A stretch of 64,000 nucleotides of DNA, taken from positions 1-64,000 of the forward strand of contig JAJPJV010000050.1 in the NCBI GenBank assembly GCA_021324045.1, given 5' to 3'. The DNA comes from Actinomycetota bacterium (lineage in GTDB: Bacteria; Actinomycetota; Acidimicrobiia; Acidimicrobiales; RAAP-2). Shown one piece after another: positions 1-8,532 of the stretch; the stretch's first letter is position 1, and every line of letters begins with the position of its first letter. The translations under genes were made by a program, and so were the position numbers. The notes below the pieces were generated by a model. That model was given only the letters and a program-made list of their open reading frames with translations, was not told the origin of the DNA and ran no database searches.

Positions 1-105
1 CTACCGGCTGCACACGACCAAGACGCGAGCCCCGAGGAACTAGCTCGAGTCAGCGTCGGGTGGGGCCAGGACTCGTGAGCACGGTGGGGCCAACGGAGGT
101 TGACA
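1..105. mobile_element. Possible terminus of an IS21-type insertion sequence, cut by the window edge
   Basis: Two direct copies of GGTGGGGCCA lie at 59-68 and 83-92, 24 bp apart. Read on the minus strand, this stretch begins TGTCA at position 105, exactly where the adjacent integrase frame stops looking like an integrase. IS21-family elements typically begin TGT and carry several short repeats near each end, and GTGGGGCC-type repeats fit my memory of actinobacterial members. No transposase gene (istA or istB) is visible because the window starts here, so the assignment is inference. It could instead be another kind of recombination junction. Confidence 0.35.
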
Positions 106-701
106 ATTTCAAGGAACACCGTCTTGGTCGGCTCCCCCCTTGGGACCTTGACCGTGCGGCAGGGATTGGACCTCATCGCCCCGCAGTCGACCGCCACCGT
201 CAGGACCGCCGAGAGCAGGTTCTTGATATTTGCGATGGTCTTGGGGCTGAGTCGCTTGAGCTGGAGGCTGGAGATGAACCTGCGCACCGCCATCGCGTCG
301 ATGGCCCCGACGGCCATCTGGCCGAAGGCGGGAATGAGGTGGTTGCGCAGCGCCGACTCGTAGGACTCGATCGTCTTGGGCGCCAGGTGCGCGGTGGTCG
401 AAAGCCAATCGGCTGCCCACTGAGAGAAGCTCCTGCGTCGGCGGGAGGGGTCGATCCAGTCGCCCCGCAGCAGGTCGGCCTCGGCGACCGCCAGGAACTG
501 CTCGGCCTCTCCCTTGGTCAAAAACGTATGGTCGGCCCTCTGGCGCACCCCGCAGTTGTCGGTGTAGATGGCCTGGAAGCGACCCGAGGGCAGTTTGCGG
601 ATGTGCCCAAAACGCCGCCTGCGACGAGACGACCCTGCGTAGGCACGCGTTCCTCCCCTGCTCCGCGAGGCAGACCCGTCTGCCTTCGGACGCCCCGTCA
701 T
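106..701 (-). pseudogene. Tyrosine recombinase (phage-type integrase), N-terminal fragment
   Basis: The ATG at 701 overlaps the stop of the upstream excisionase-like gene (ATGA). The ~198 residues show a basic N-terminus (about 1-30), a short arm-binding-like stretch near 32-60 (GHIRKLPSGRFQAIY) and a SAM-like core-binding domain near 90-185 with the typical pattern APKTIESYESALRNHLIP ... LSPKTIANIKNLLSAVL. The catalytic domain with the R-H-R-Y residues is missing. After residue ~199 the frame stays open to the window edge but no longer resembles a recombinase, and sequence like an insertion-sequence end begins. The gene is therefore probably broken and the element immobile by its own enzyme. 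The core-binding domain is clear; the cause of the break is inferred. Confidence 0.7.
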
Positions 702-952
702 CTGGGCCGCCCCCGCCTTCCCTGGCGCAGGCCAAGTGGCCGGTCGGCCCCCGCCTCGCCAGCACCGGCTTTCATGCCCGCCAGCCACTCGTCGATGGCG
801 ACCAGGTCGTAGAGGACCACCCTCCCCACCCGGATGTGGGGGATCTCGCCTAAGCGGGTCAGGTCGTGGAGGTGGCGGACCGAAAGGCTCGTGTAGGCGG
901 CCGCCTCCTCGATGCGCACGTATCGGCGTGGCACTTCGCGGCTGGCTTGCAT
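698..952 (-). CDS. Excisionase-type helix-turn-helix protein (MerR/HTH_17-like)
   Basis: This 84-residue protein has the layout of small excisionase or DNA-binding proteins: YVRIEEAAAYTSLSVRHL (helix-turn-helix, about residues 9-28) followed by GEIPHIRVGRVVLYDLVAIDEWL, where a wing with a conserved arginine leads into the 'DLDAWL'-type ending. The ATG at 952 is preceded by AAGTAGGTGC; a longer frame from 1159 lacks domain-like sequence. Its TGA overlaps the integrase ATG by 4 bp, so the two were made as a coupled pair. It probably sets integration versus excision of the element beside the tRNA. The repeats at 962-1002 just upstream are candidate binding sites. Confidence 0.72.
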   Translation of the reverse strand: MQASREVPRRYVRIEEAAAYTSLSVRHLHDLTRLGEIPHIRVGRVVLYDLVAIDEWLAGMKAGAGEAGADRPLGLRQGRRGRPR

Positions 953-961
953 GCACCTACT

Positions 962-1002
962 TGTCGGCTGCCCGCTTCTCGGCTGTGTGGCTCTCGGCTG
1001 TG
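962..1002. repeat. Three direct repeats at 15-bp spacing (iteron-like)
   Basis: Copies start at 962 (TGTCGGCTG), 977 (TCTCGGCTGTG) and 992 (TCTCGGCTGTG), each 15 bp after the last. They sit directly upstream of the excisionase-like gene and within 250 bp of the 3' end of the tRNA. That is where arm-type integrase sites or excisionase sites would be expected. The repeats are visible; the role is inferred. Confidence 0.5.
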
Positions 1003-1203
1003 CGGTTCCCATGGCGAGAACCTGGGCGGGTGGGTCAGGTTGCAGGCCGTTGCGGGCGGTTGCGCCGCCTGCCGCCTTATGGGCGCGGCTGGGTGCCGGT
1101 TCGGGCCCGGTCTGTGGAAACTTGTCGCGCGAGGGTCTTCGGGGGGCTTTGCCGGCCATGCCCGCCAGCCCCGAAAACCGCCTCTGAGCTGGGAGTTTAC
1201 TAG

Positions 1204-1277
<74 letters not shown>

Positions 1278-1563
1278 ACGCATAGCGCACTTTACCACCC
1301 AGGTCTGCCATCAGACCACGTCTCGAGACGAGCCTGGCGCGCCGCATTGCGTCACCGACGGCAGAACGTCCCAGCCCCCACCGAGACCAAGCACAGGATG
1401 AACGCTTCTGGCACCCCGGTGGCAGGTCTCACAAGGAGGCGGTGAGTTCGGAACGGGACTCATCGGGAGCGGTCTTCGCTCGGTCGGCCCTCACTTACAC
1501 CGTCTCCTGCGGCACATCATCCGAGTGGACTGAGCGTTCGATCCCAGCTTCAAAGCGCTCCTG
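1278..1563. other. Non-coding stretch upstream of the initiator tRNA
   Basis: I see no gene here. It holds a perfect 12-bp palindrome CGTCTCGAGACG at 1319-1330 and a short hairpin GGTCTG-CCAT-CAGACC at 1302-1317, both upstream of the tRNA, which is read on the minus strand. A TAAAGT hexamer (minus strand) about 11 bp before the tRNA 5' end could be a -10 box, but no convincing -35 accompanies it. Confidence 0.4.
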
Positions 1564-1836
1564 CTAGCTCGCCTGCGTCTGGCTCAGGTCAATGGGTCCG
1601 TGCGCTTCTTCGTGACTCCGGAGCGCGCTGACGAGCCGTTCGATGTCGGCATCCGTCGTCGACGATGCTCGACCAGTGCGCTGGGCATAGGTGGCCGCTC
1701 CGAGGTTCCGAAGCATCGCATCTGCAGCTCGCTTCGCTTGAAGCTCATCCAGCATGGCCTGACCCTTCTGGGCGGCCTCTTTCGCCACGGCGGTACCGCG
1801 AGCTGCCTGTTCCTTGACTTTGTCGAGAATGCCCAT
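1564..1836 (-). CDS. Small actinobacterial protein of unknown function, helical
   Basis: A 90-residue charged, Ala-rich protein beginning MGILDKVKEQAA and predicted mostly helical. Its central block (DELQAKRAADAMLRNLGAATYAQRTGR) followed by an acidic helix (DADIERLVSALRSHEEAHGP) resembles a small conserved protein I know from many actinobacteria without an assigned function. The start is fixed by the strong ribosome binding site AAGGAGGTGA at 1841-1850; the nine codons of open frame before it are untranslated. It has no signal peptide, membrane segment or cysteine. It lies alone between the tRNA and the UPF0182 gene, and I do not assign a function. Confidence 0.8.
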   Translation of the reverse strand: MGILDKVKEQAARGTAVAKEAAQKGQAMLDELQAKRAADAMLRNLGAATYAQRTGRASSTTDADIERLVSALRSHEEAHGPIDLSQTQAS

Positions 1837-1840
1837 CTGG

Positions 1841-1850
1841 TCACCTCCTT
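1841..1850 (-). promoter_or_regulatory. Strong Shine-Dalgarno sequence
   Basis: AAGGAGGTGA on the minus strand, 4 nt before the ATG at 1836. It decides the start of the small downstream protein against a longer upstream frame. Confidence 0.85.
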
Positions 1851-1991
1851 TTCCACCGATCATCGCACGGTGCTCGTACCGATGCGCTCAGCAGCGGCAG
1901 GGCACGCTCGGGGGGACCGTCACGCCCTGAAATCCACGGCTGCACCGGGGGCTGGGACGCATCGGCTCCCAGATCGTGGGCTCTTGCTCGT

Positions 1992-4900
1992 TCATACCTC
2001 GCCCGCGGCATGAGGCGCTGCGGTGGTGCTCGTTGTCGAAGGCTTCCCGCCGGAACTGCCCCCCGCTCCGGGCGCGCTCGGCACGGTCGTCGTCGACGTG
2101 CTGACCGGCGGCGTGGAGGCACCTTTCGAGGCGCTCTTGGAGGCGCCAGAGGACGCTGGCGCGCTCGGCGCCGGAGCACTCTGGCTGGTCGAGCCCCCGC
2201 CGCCAGAGGACCCGAGCAGGGCCTCGGCCGCCTGCACTGCCTGGTTCATGGCGGTGATGTCGTTCTGGAATTGGCCGAGATTCCCCGACTTCAGATCGCT
2301 CAGTGCCTGCTGGTAGTCGGCGCTCGCTGCATTCAAGTCGCTCTGGATCTCGCTCGCGACGTTGCCACCGAGCGCTCCCGAGCTACTGCCGCTCGAGCTC
2401 GGGGCCCCCTTCGAAGACCCGCCGAGCGCGTCGGCCAGAGCACCGCTGAGCGTCGGAGCCATGTACGCCTGCTGACCGTAGACAACGATCACGTACTTGA
2501 GCTCAGGTTGCGGATTGCCTGTTTGCTCTACGTAGAGCGGCCGTACGTAGAGGTTCGACTGCCCGAGCGGCACCAGCAAGATATTGCCAAGGAGCACATC
2601 GGAGCCGTGTTGGTCCAAGAGGCTGATCTGCTGGGAAATCGCCGGGTTCGCCTGGATCTCCGAATCTGCCAGAACGGGCCCGACGACCCCAGCCCCACCC
2701 GCTGGCGTCTGGTAGACGTGCAGTTGCGTGTCCGCGCGGCCTCGATCCAACCGGTAGGTGCCGATGATGAAGGCAGACAGGTTCTGGATCGAATTGCCTG
2801 TGTTCTGGAAGAACGGGACGTACTCGTCGGAGATGGTGAAGCGTTGGGTACTCTGCCCGGGGAGTGCCATCACCTGATACGCGGGTGCCTGGGCCTGGAG
2901 CGTCCCGCCCGTCACCTGGCCAGCGGAGTTGGTCGTGATGGTGACCGCCAGCGCCTGCGAAGGCGGCCCCGCACCGGCGGTCGGAGACAATGCCCAGGCC
3001 CCGCTGTTGGTGAAGAAATGCTCGGGGTTCGTGATGTGATAGCGCCCGAACATGGCAGCTTGGATCGAGAACAGGTCCTCTGGATACCGCAGGTGCTGCA
3101 CGAGAGCGGCGGGCATCATGGTCGCCGGAGTGAACATGTGCGGAAATGCCGCTTCATAGGTCCGAATGATGGGGTCGTTGGGATCCACGACGTAGAAGGT
3201 CATCTTCCCCGTGTACGCGTTGATGACGACCTTCACCGAATTCCTGACGTAGTTATAGCTCGAGGGCAACCCACTGCCCGGCGGTACGACAACCGTGTTG
3301 GCGTTCTCTGAGTACGGGTACTCGCTCGTCGTGGTGTAGGCGTCGATGACCCAATCGATGTGGCCGTCCACCAGCACCGGGTAGGGATCGGAGTCGAAGG
3401 ACAGGAACGGCGCAGCCTTTTCGGCCATCTGTTGAACGTCCCTCACGAACATGATGCGAGATCGAGAGGTGATCTGATTCGAGATCAGCAGGTTGAGATC
3501 TCCCTCTCTGATCGCGAACGCCAGACGGGCAAGAGTGGAACTCAAGCGCACGCCACCAGTGCTCTCGTAATGCGAGGCCTTCGCTGTTTGGCCGGTGGTG
3601 AGCCCGTTGAACTCGGGTTGCTTCGTGTCGACGACGACGTAGCCGGATTGGTCGAGCCCGAAGTAAACGGCCGGCTGCGTGATCACCGGCCATTGCGGCG
3701 CCGAGGTTGGCGGCACCCCGCCGATCGCGAAGACCGGGTCCCCGCTGGGCGTCGCTTGGTTCGCTGGTGCGAGCACCATGCCCTCTCCATGGGTGTACTG
3801 GAGGTGCACGTTCACCCAGGTGGGCGATGGGATGCCACTTGGATTGATCTGTCGAACACCCACGATCACCGGGGTCAGCACCCCATTGATCCGGTAACGG
3901 TCAACCGCAACAGCTTGGAACGCGTAGTAGGCGGCGTGATACTGCAGCTTCTGGACGGTGGGCAGTGAGATCTGTGGGTCCGGATCCCAGAGCCTGATGT
4001 TTGCAAGCGTGGAGTACTCAGCCGGAGTCAGCGTGGGGTTGGGGTCGGTGCTTCCCGCAAAGGCAGTCGTCGAGACGTGGTTGAGGCCGTAGGCAGCCCG
4101 CGTCGCTTGGATGTTGTCGTAGATGTAGGGTCGCTCCTCCGTGCTCTGAGCGGGGTTCACGACCAGCACTTGCAGAACAGCGGGATAGATGACCCCGATC
4201 ACCAGGGCGACGAAGGCCCAAAGGCCAACGCCCAGGACGGGCAAGGTCCAGCCGCGCCGACGAATGTTGATGAGCAGGACCACCGCTGCGGCGAGGGAGA
4301 TCCAAACGAGCAGTTCGAGGGCGGGAAGACGCGCATGGACGTCGGTGTATCCCGCGCCTTGGACGTACCCATTCGTCGAAGTGACGAGTTGGTAACGCTG
4401 CAGGACGTAACCCGCCGCCTTCACGAGCGCGATCGCTGCAAGCAGCACAGAGAGGTGCGCCTTCACGAGCGGGCGAACTCGTGGCGTCATCCGCGCGCTG
4501 ATCCCACCGTTGAAGTAATGGAAGGCTGCGGTCACGATGAGCACGACCACCAGGGAGACCAGGAACCAGTTGACGAGGAACTCCAGGAATGGCAGCCGGA
4601 AGACGTAGAAGCTCACGTCCTTGTGGAAGAGCGGGTCCTTCACGTGGAATGACACCCCGTTGGTGAACAGGATCCAGTTGTTCCACTGCCCAACCGTCGG
4701 GGCGGCAGCGATCAGTGCCATCACGACCCCGAGCGCCGCGTAGATCCTTCCCGCGTACGGGCGCACCACGCGCTGGTAACGACGAACGAGGTCGTCATCG
4801 ATCGCGGAGAGATCCGTCTGGCCGGTGATCCGATCCCCGACCATCAGGTTGACCCAGACGAGCACGAAGAAGACGGCCCCAAAGGAAGCGAACAGACCAA

Positions 4901-5096
4901 CCTTGACGGCGAGGAGGGTCGACCAAACCGAGCGCAGATGCACCGAGGAGAACCAAAGATCGTCGGTGTACAGCGTGGCAATCGACCGCAGTGACACCAG
5001 TGCGACGATCAGGACCGCAACGCCACCGAGGATCCACCAACGGCGGCGGTGGCGGGAGCGTGGAATACGAGCCGCCACGTTCTCGGGGGTTCGCAT
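1992..5096 (-). CDS. UPF0182 family large membrane protein
   Basis: A 1034-residue protein of the COG1615/UPF0182 family, which is widespread in actinobacteria and of unknown function. A basic cytoplasmic N-terminus (IPRSRHRRRWW) is followed by about seven hydrophobic segments in the first ~300 residues (first one WILGGVAVLIVALVSL). A long extracytoplasmic domain follows, with family-typical stretches such as NPAQSTEERPYIYDNI, TRAAYGL and YTHGEGMV. The last ~120 residues are low-complexity Ser/Gly/Ala/Pro/Thr, suggesting a flexible or wall-facing tail. The ATG at 5096 is chosen because the open frame upstream of it is not conserved-looking and overlaps the neighbouring gene's region. Confidence 0.92.
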   Translation of the reverse strand: MRTPENVAARIPRSRHRRRWWILGGVAVLIVALVSLRSIATLYTDDLWFSSVHLRSVWSTLLAVKVGLFASFGAVFFVLVWVNLMVGDRITGQTDLSAIDDDLVRRYQRVVRPYAGRIYAALGVVMALIAAAPTVGQWNNWILFTNGVSFHVKDPLFHKDVSFYVFRLPFLEFLVNWFLVSLVVVLIVTAAFHYFNGGISARMTPRVRPLVKAHLSVLLAAIALVKAAGYVLQRYQLVTSTNGYVQGAGYTDVHARLPALELLVWISLAAAVVLLINIRRRGWTLPVLGVGLWAFVALVIGVIYPAVLQVLVVNPAQSTEERPYIYDNIQATRAAYGLNHVSTTAFAGSTDPNPTLTPAEYSTLANIRLWDPDPQISLPTVQKLQYHAAYYAFQAVAVDRYRINGVLTPVIVGVRQINPSGIPSPTWVNVHLQYTHGEGMVLAPANQATPSGDPVFAIGGVPPTSAPQWPVITQPAVYFGLDQSGYVVVDTKQPEFNGLTTGQTAKASHYESTGGVRLSSTLARLAFAIREGDLNLLISNQITSRSRIMFVRDVQQMAEKAAPFLSFDSDPYPVLVDGHIDWVIDAYTTTSEYPYSENANTVVVPPGSGLPSSYNYVRNSVKVVINAYTGKMTFYVVDPNDPIIRTYEAAFPHMFTPATMMPAALVQHLRYPEDLFSIQAAMFGRYHITNPEHFFTNSGAWALSPTAGAGPPSQALAVTITTNSAGQVTGGTLQAQAPAYQVMALPGQSTQRFTISDEYVPFFQNTGNSIQNLSAFIIGTYRLDRGRADTQLHVYQTPAGGAGVVGPVLADSEIQANPAISQQISLLDQHGSDVLLGNILLVPLGQSNLYVRPLYVEQTGNPQPELKYVIVVYGQQAYMAPTLSGALADALGGSSKGAPSSSGSSSGALGGNVASEIQSDLNAASADYQQALSDLKSGNLGQFQNDITAMNQAVQAAEALLGSSGGGGSTSQSAPAPSAPASSGASKSASKGASTPPVSTSTTTVPSAPGAGGSSGGKPSTTSTTAAPHAAGEV

Positions 5097-5226
5097 CAGC
5101 TCGAGCCTAGGTGGCGAGCGGTCCGCGAAATGAGCGGGGCACGACCGACACCCGGTCCAAGCCATCGCACGGCCACACGCCACGGTGCCTCTCGCCGGGG
5201 TGCGCGCCAGCCCCCCGACCCGCTGC

Positions 5227-7299
5227 TCACACTGGGACGACCATGCACCGACAACCGGGGTGAGCAGGGGGGTGAAGATGGCCTGTCGGGAAACGCTCCC
5301 CCTTGTGCACCTCCTCAGCGAGGGCGTTGTCGCCGCAGTCCGCGCACGAGGTCCCTGGCCCTCCGACGACCCAGCGAATGGTCGCATCCTCCTCGAGCGA
5401 GTCGATGAGGCCACTCGAGAAGCTGCCGAGGGCGTAGTCACCCGCGAGGCGCTCGATCCGTTCTCCCCGCCACTCCCGGTATGCGGCGCTCACGCGCTCG
5501 TCGGCCTGCGGACCACTCTCCAAGTCCGCGCCGTCCTCGCCGAAGAGCCGGCGGCGCAAGAGCGTGACGACGGTACCGGCAAGGGCATGCAGCGCCCCCT
5601 CTACCTCCCTGTCAGGGTCGCTCGTTCGTGCGCGACGCCGTCGGGTGACGCCGTGGTGCGGATCGCTCGCCGGCCCTCCGTCGCCATCTTTGCCTGCGAG
5701 GTGCGCACTCAGGAACTGCGCACCGGCCCGTCGAGCTTCGAGGAGGGAGGCACGGGCAGCTTCCCTCAGCCGATCGCGCTGTTCCTCCTCGACCACCAGC
5801 GTGCTCGGGTCGCGCGCAGTCCCATCTCGCAAACGGTGCAGCAACGCGTTCTGGTCGTCTTGCAACGCTCGCTTCAGCTGCCGCGCAAGCCGTGACACGA
5901 TCGGAGCCAGCAGCTCGTCCCTCGACGCGAGGAGCGCTGCGTCCTCGCTCCTCGGTTGCTCCGACGCTTCATTCCCCAGCTCTTCGTCGGTGCGCGCCAC
6001 CATCGCGAAGTCGGGTGCGTCGGTGGCCGAGGAACGTTCCCACCCCGGTGGAGCACCCTGGCGTTCCGGGACGCCCTCGACGCTGGGGGCCGTTGCGGTG
6101 ATGGTCGTCGGGGGCGCTGCGCCGGCACGCAGCCGGGCGAACAGCTCTTCGACCCGCGCTTGTGCCTCGGCTGGCGGACCGGTTGGCGCTGTCGTGTCCA
6201 CGGGTTGCACGGGCGCTTCCGCCAGGTCGGACTGTTCCGGTGCTCGAGCTGGACCGCCGGGCGAAACGGCTCGGGTCGGACCAGCGGTCGCCTGCTCTCC
6301 GGGCACGGCGCCGGGGTCGCCCCCAGCGACGTTGGCGACGGGATCGACGAGCCCATCGATGCCAGCCTCAGCGACCGTTGCGGCGTCGGACTCCGGCAGC
6401 GGTCCGGCAGCCCTGCGGAGCTCCGTCTCCAGCGCATCGCCGAGCGACGCCTCCGCGACGCCAGGCACCTCATCGCCCTCTGCGACCACGGCCTCGCCAA
6501 GGGCGGACCCGAGGGCCGCCGGCTGACGGGCGCCAACTTGCGCAGCTGCCGCTCGAGCATCGTCATCGGCGCGCGCGAGACCCTCAACGATCGCGTCGAC
6601 TGAACCACGGACGCTCAGCACCGAACGGATGAGCTCGTCACGAGCCGCCCGAACCTGTTCCACCTGTACGAGCAGCAGGCGCCGGCGCTGCGCCATCTCG
6701 GTCAGCAGTTGTTTCCGGGCCTCCTGGGCCTGCTCGATCATCTGGCGTCCACGGTCGCGGGCACGCTCCATGATCGCCTCGCCTTCTTGCCGAGCGGCTT
6801 CGAGGAGGGATGCCGCCTCTTCCTCGGCGTTCTGGCGGAGGACCCCCGCGGTGAGCTCTGCCTCGGCGATTCGCTCCGCGGCTGCGCCTTCTGCCGCCAC
6901 CTGGGCCTCCGCGGCTTGCTGCTGGGCATCGCGCACCACCGCAGTGGCTCGTTCCTCTGCCGCTGCGACCAGGCGCGCCGCCTCCTCGTGCGCATTGCGC
7001 AACACCTGCGCGCTCTGTCGACCGAGGGCCGCCGACAGGCGCGCCTCGTCGATCACAGGGTTCTTCAGGCGGTCCTCGGCGTCGGCGATCGCCTTCTGCG
7101 CTCTGGCCTCAGCTTCCGCCACCTCCCTCTGCAGCTCGGCCGCCCACTGCTCCCAAGATTCGATCTCCTGCGCGACGAGCTCGAGGAACGAGCGGACTTC
7201 GTGAGGGTCGTAGCCGCGCCTCGTAGTCCGGAAGGTTCGTCGAGTGATGTCGTGAACGCTCAACCGGTTCGAGGACACCCGCGGGCGGGACTCGGACAT
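5227..7299 (-). CDS. DivIVA-domain coiled-coil protein with phage Mu F/SPP1 gp7-like C-terminus
   Basis: 690 residues. The N-terminus is a DivIVA domain: LSVHDITRRTFRTTRRGYDP (about 13-32) with the family's GYDP/EV...FL signature, used by polar-localisation proteins to sense curved membrane. Residues ~45-250 are a charged, Ala/Glu/Arg-rich coiled coil. Residues ~260-470 are Pro/Ala/acidic linker. The last ~90 residues resemble the C-terminus of phage Mu F/SPP1 gp7-type head proteins, ending in C652-x2-C655 ... HPPAHPGCRC, with H680, C683 and C685 as likely metal ligands. ATG 7299 is chosen for spacing from a GAGG; 7302 is equally possible. The DivIVA call is firm; the C-terminal relationship rests on motif recognition. 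Confidence 0.8.
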   Translation of the reverse strand: MSESRPRVSSNRLSVHDITRRTFRTTRRGYDPHEVRSFLELVAQEIESWEQWAAELQREVAEAEARAQKAIADAEDRLKNPVIDEARLSAALGRQSAQVLRNAHEEAARLVAAAEERATAVVRDAQQQAAEAQVAAEGAAAERIAEAELTAGVLRQNAEEEAASLLEAARQEGEAIMERARDRGRQMIEQAQEARKQLLTEMAQRRRLLLVQVEQVRAARDELIRSVLSVRGSVDAIVEGLARADDDARAAAAQVGARQPAALGSALGEAVVAEGDEVPGVAEASLGDALETELRRAAGPLPESDAATVAEAGIDGLVDPVANVAGGDPGAVPGEQATAGPTRAVSPGGPARAPEQSDLAEAPVQPVDTTAPTGPPAEAQARVEELFARLRAGAAPPTTITATAPSVEGVPERQGAPPGWERSSATDAPDFAMVARTDEELGNEASEQPRSEDAALLASRDELLAPIVSRLARQLKRALQDDQNALLHRLRDGTARDPSTLVVEEEQRDRLREAARASLLEARRAGAQFLSAHLAGKDGDGGPASDPHHGVTRRRRARTSDPDREVEGALHALAGTVVTLLRRRLFGEDGADLESGPQADERVSAAYREWRGERIERLAGDYALGSFSSGLIDSLEEDATIRWVVGGPGTSCADCGDNALAEEVHKGERFPTGHLHPPAHPGCRCMVVPV

Positions 7300-7404
7300 C
7301 ATCAGACCTCGCTCAACCCGCTGAGCAACCTCGGCGAACCCACGCACGCGAGCCTACGACGCGAGCCGCCGAGGCACATGGGACCGCCTCATCCGCCTGA
7401 ACAC

Positions 7405-8532
7405 TCATCTTCCCGAAGAGGGCTTCTCGAGCTTCCCGCCCAGCCGACGCAATACCTGCAGCGCTTGGCCGAGGCTCGAGACCGCGTAGACATGGAGCGA
7501 CGGGGTCGCCTTCGTCATGGCCGCCCGGTACTCCTGGGGCGGAACCAAGAAGTCCGTTGCGCCAGCTTCCTCCACGGCCACGGTCTTCTGCGGCACGCCC
7601 CCGACATCTCCGACCGCACCAGAGGGATCGATGGTCCCAGTCGCTGCCACGCGGTGACCGCCGGTCAGGTCACCGCCGCCGAGGACATCGAGGATGCCGA
7701 GCGTCAGCGCCAAACCCGCCGAAGGACCGCCGATCCCTGAGGTGTCGATCGAGATCGGAAGGGGGAACCGGAAGTCCTGCTGGGTCTCGACCGCGACGCC
7801 GAGGTATGCCTTCGACGGCCCCCGCACCCCTGGACACTGGCTCTGCCCGCTGATCGCCGATGGACGGCGCGCCAGGGTGATCACCAGCGAGGCGAGTTGG
7901 CCCGGTCGGAGCGCGCCGGTCGGGCTGAGTGTCGTGCGCTCGACCGTGAGCCGCACTCGTTGCCCTGGGACATCGTCGTGGAGGGCACGAATCAACCCGC
8001 AGCTCGTCGTCACTGCCCTCCCGTCGACGGCAGTCACGATCTGACCCACCCGGAGAGCTCCGGCGGCAGGCGAGCCCGGGGCGACCGAGAACACGACCGC
8101 GCCACCATCGTGCTCGGGAACCACATATCCCAACGTCCGCAACGCCGCAGCCTTCGCTGCTGCCTGGGCCTGCGCCATCTCGAGGTACCCCTGCGCGACC
8201 AGCTCGTCGGGAGACGTGCCGGGCCCGAGCAGTTCATCCGAGGGCACGAGCTGGGAGTTCGGCGCCAGCAGGTCGGGGAGGTAGTCGAGCAGGCTGACAC
8301 GGGCGAGCGAGACGTCGGTCAAATAGACGCCCGCTTCGACGCGGTGGGCGTCTTGGTGCGGCACGTGGATGAGCACGTTCACGGGCTGCGCCACCCCGGG
8401 GGTGAGCACGTAGTCATTCAGCTCGATCCGGCTGGCCACGAAGACGACCACGACCACGACCACGATGGCGAGCAGTAGCCACGATCGGCGCCGGCGTGCG
8501 CGGCCGTCAGGAGAAGATCTGGGCAGACTCAT
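7405..8532 (-). CDS. PDZ-domain Lon-like (S16) membrane protease, YlbL type
   Basis: 375 residues. After a basic N-terminus there is one transmembrane segment (SWLLLAIVVVVVVVFVAS), then an extracytoplasmic region, a PDZ domain (GSPAAGALRVGQIVTAVDGRAV) and a C-terminal Lon-type catalytic domain. The catalytic serine lies in GIGGPSAGLALTLG and the catalytic lysine in VPQKTVAVEEAGA, so the Ser-Lys dyad is complete. Family members (COG3480) are anchored proteases in Gram-positive bacteria with roles in envelope or cell-cycle control. The ATG at 8532 is the last methionine before the membrane segment; two upstream Met codons are possible. It faces the divergent HEAT-repeat gene with start codons overlapping at CATG. 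Confidence 0.88.
   Translation of the reverse strand: MSLPRSSPDGRARRRRSWLLLAIVVVVVVVFVASRIELNDYVLTPGVAQPVNVLIHVPHQDAHRVEAGVYLTDVSLARVSLLDYLPDLLAPNSQLVPSDELLGPGTSPDELVAQGYLEMAQAQAAAKAAALRTLGYVVPEHDGGAVVFSVAPGSPAAGALRVGQIVTAVDGRAVTTSCGLIRALHDDVPGQRVRLTVERTTLSPTGALRPGQLASLVITLARRPSAISGQSQCPGVRGPSKAYLGVAVETQQDFRFPLPISIDTSGIGGPSAGLALTLGILDVLGGGDLTGGHRVAATGTIDPSGAVGDVGGVPQKTVAVEEAGATDFLVPPQEYRAAMTKATPSLHVYAVSSLGQALQVLRRLGGKLEKPSSGR

Noticed and set aside
2010-3311. A 433-codon plus-strand open frame inside the UPF0182 gene
   Set aside because: The UPF0182 gene on the other strand has family sequence throughout; the plus frame is Arg-rich filler.
5564-6526. Long plus-strand open frames opposite the DivIVA-domain gene
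   Set aside because: They are Ser/Arg/Ala-rich with no domains; the minus strand has DivIVA and coiled-coil signatures.
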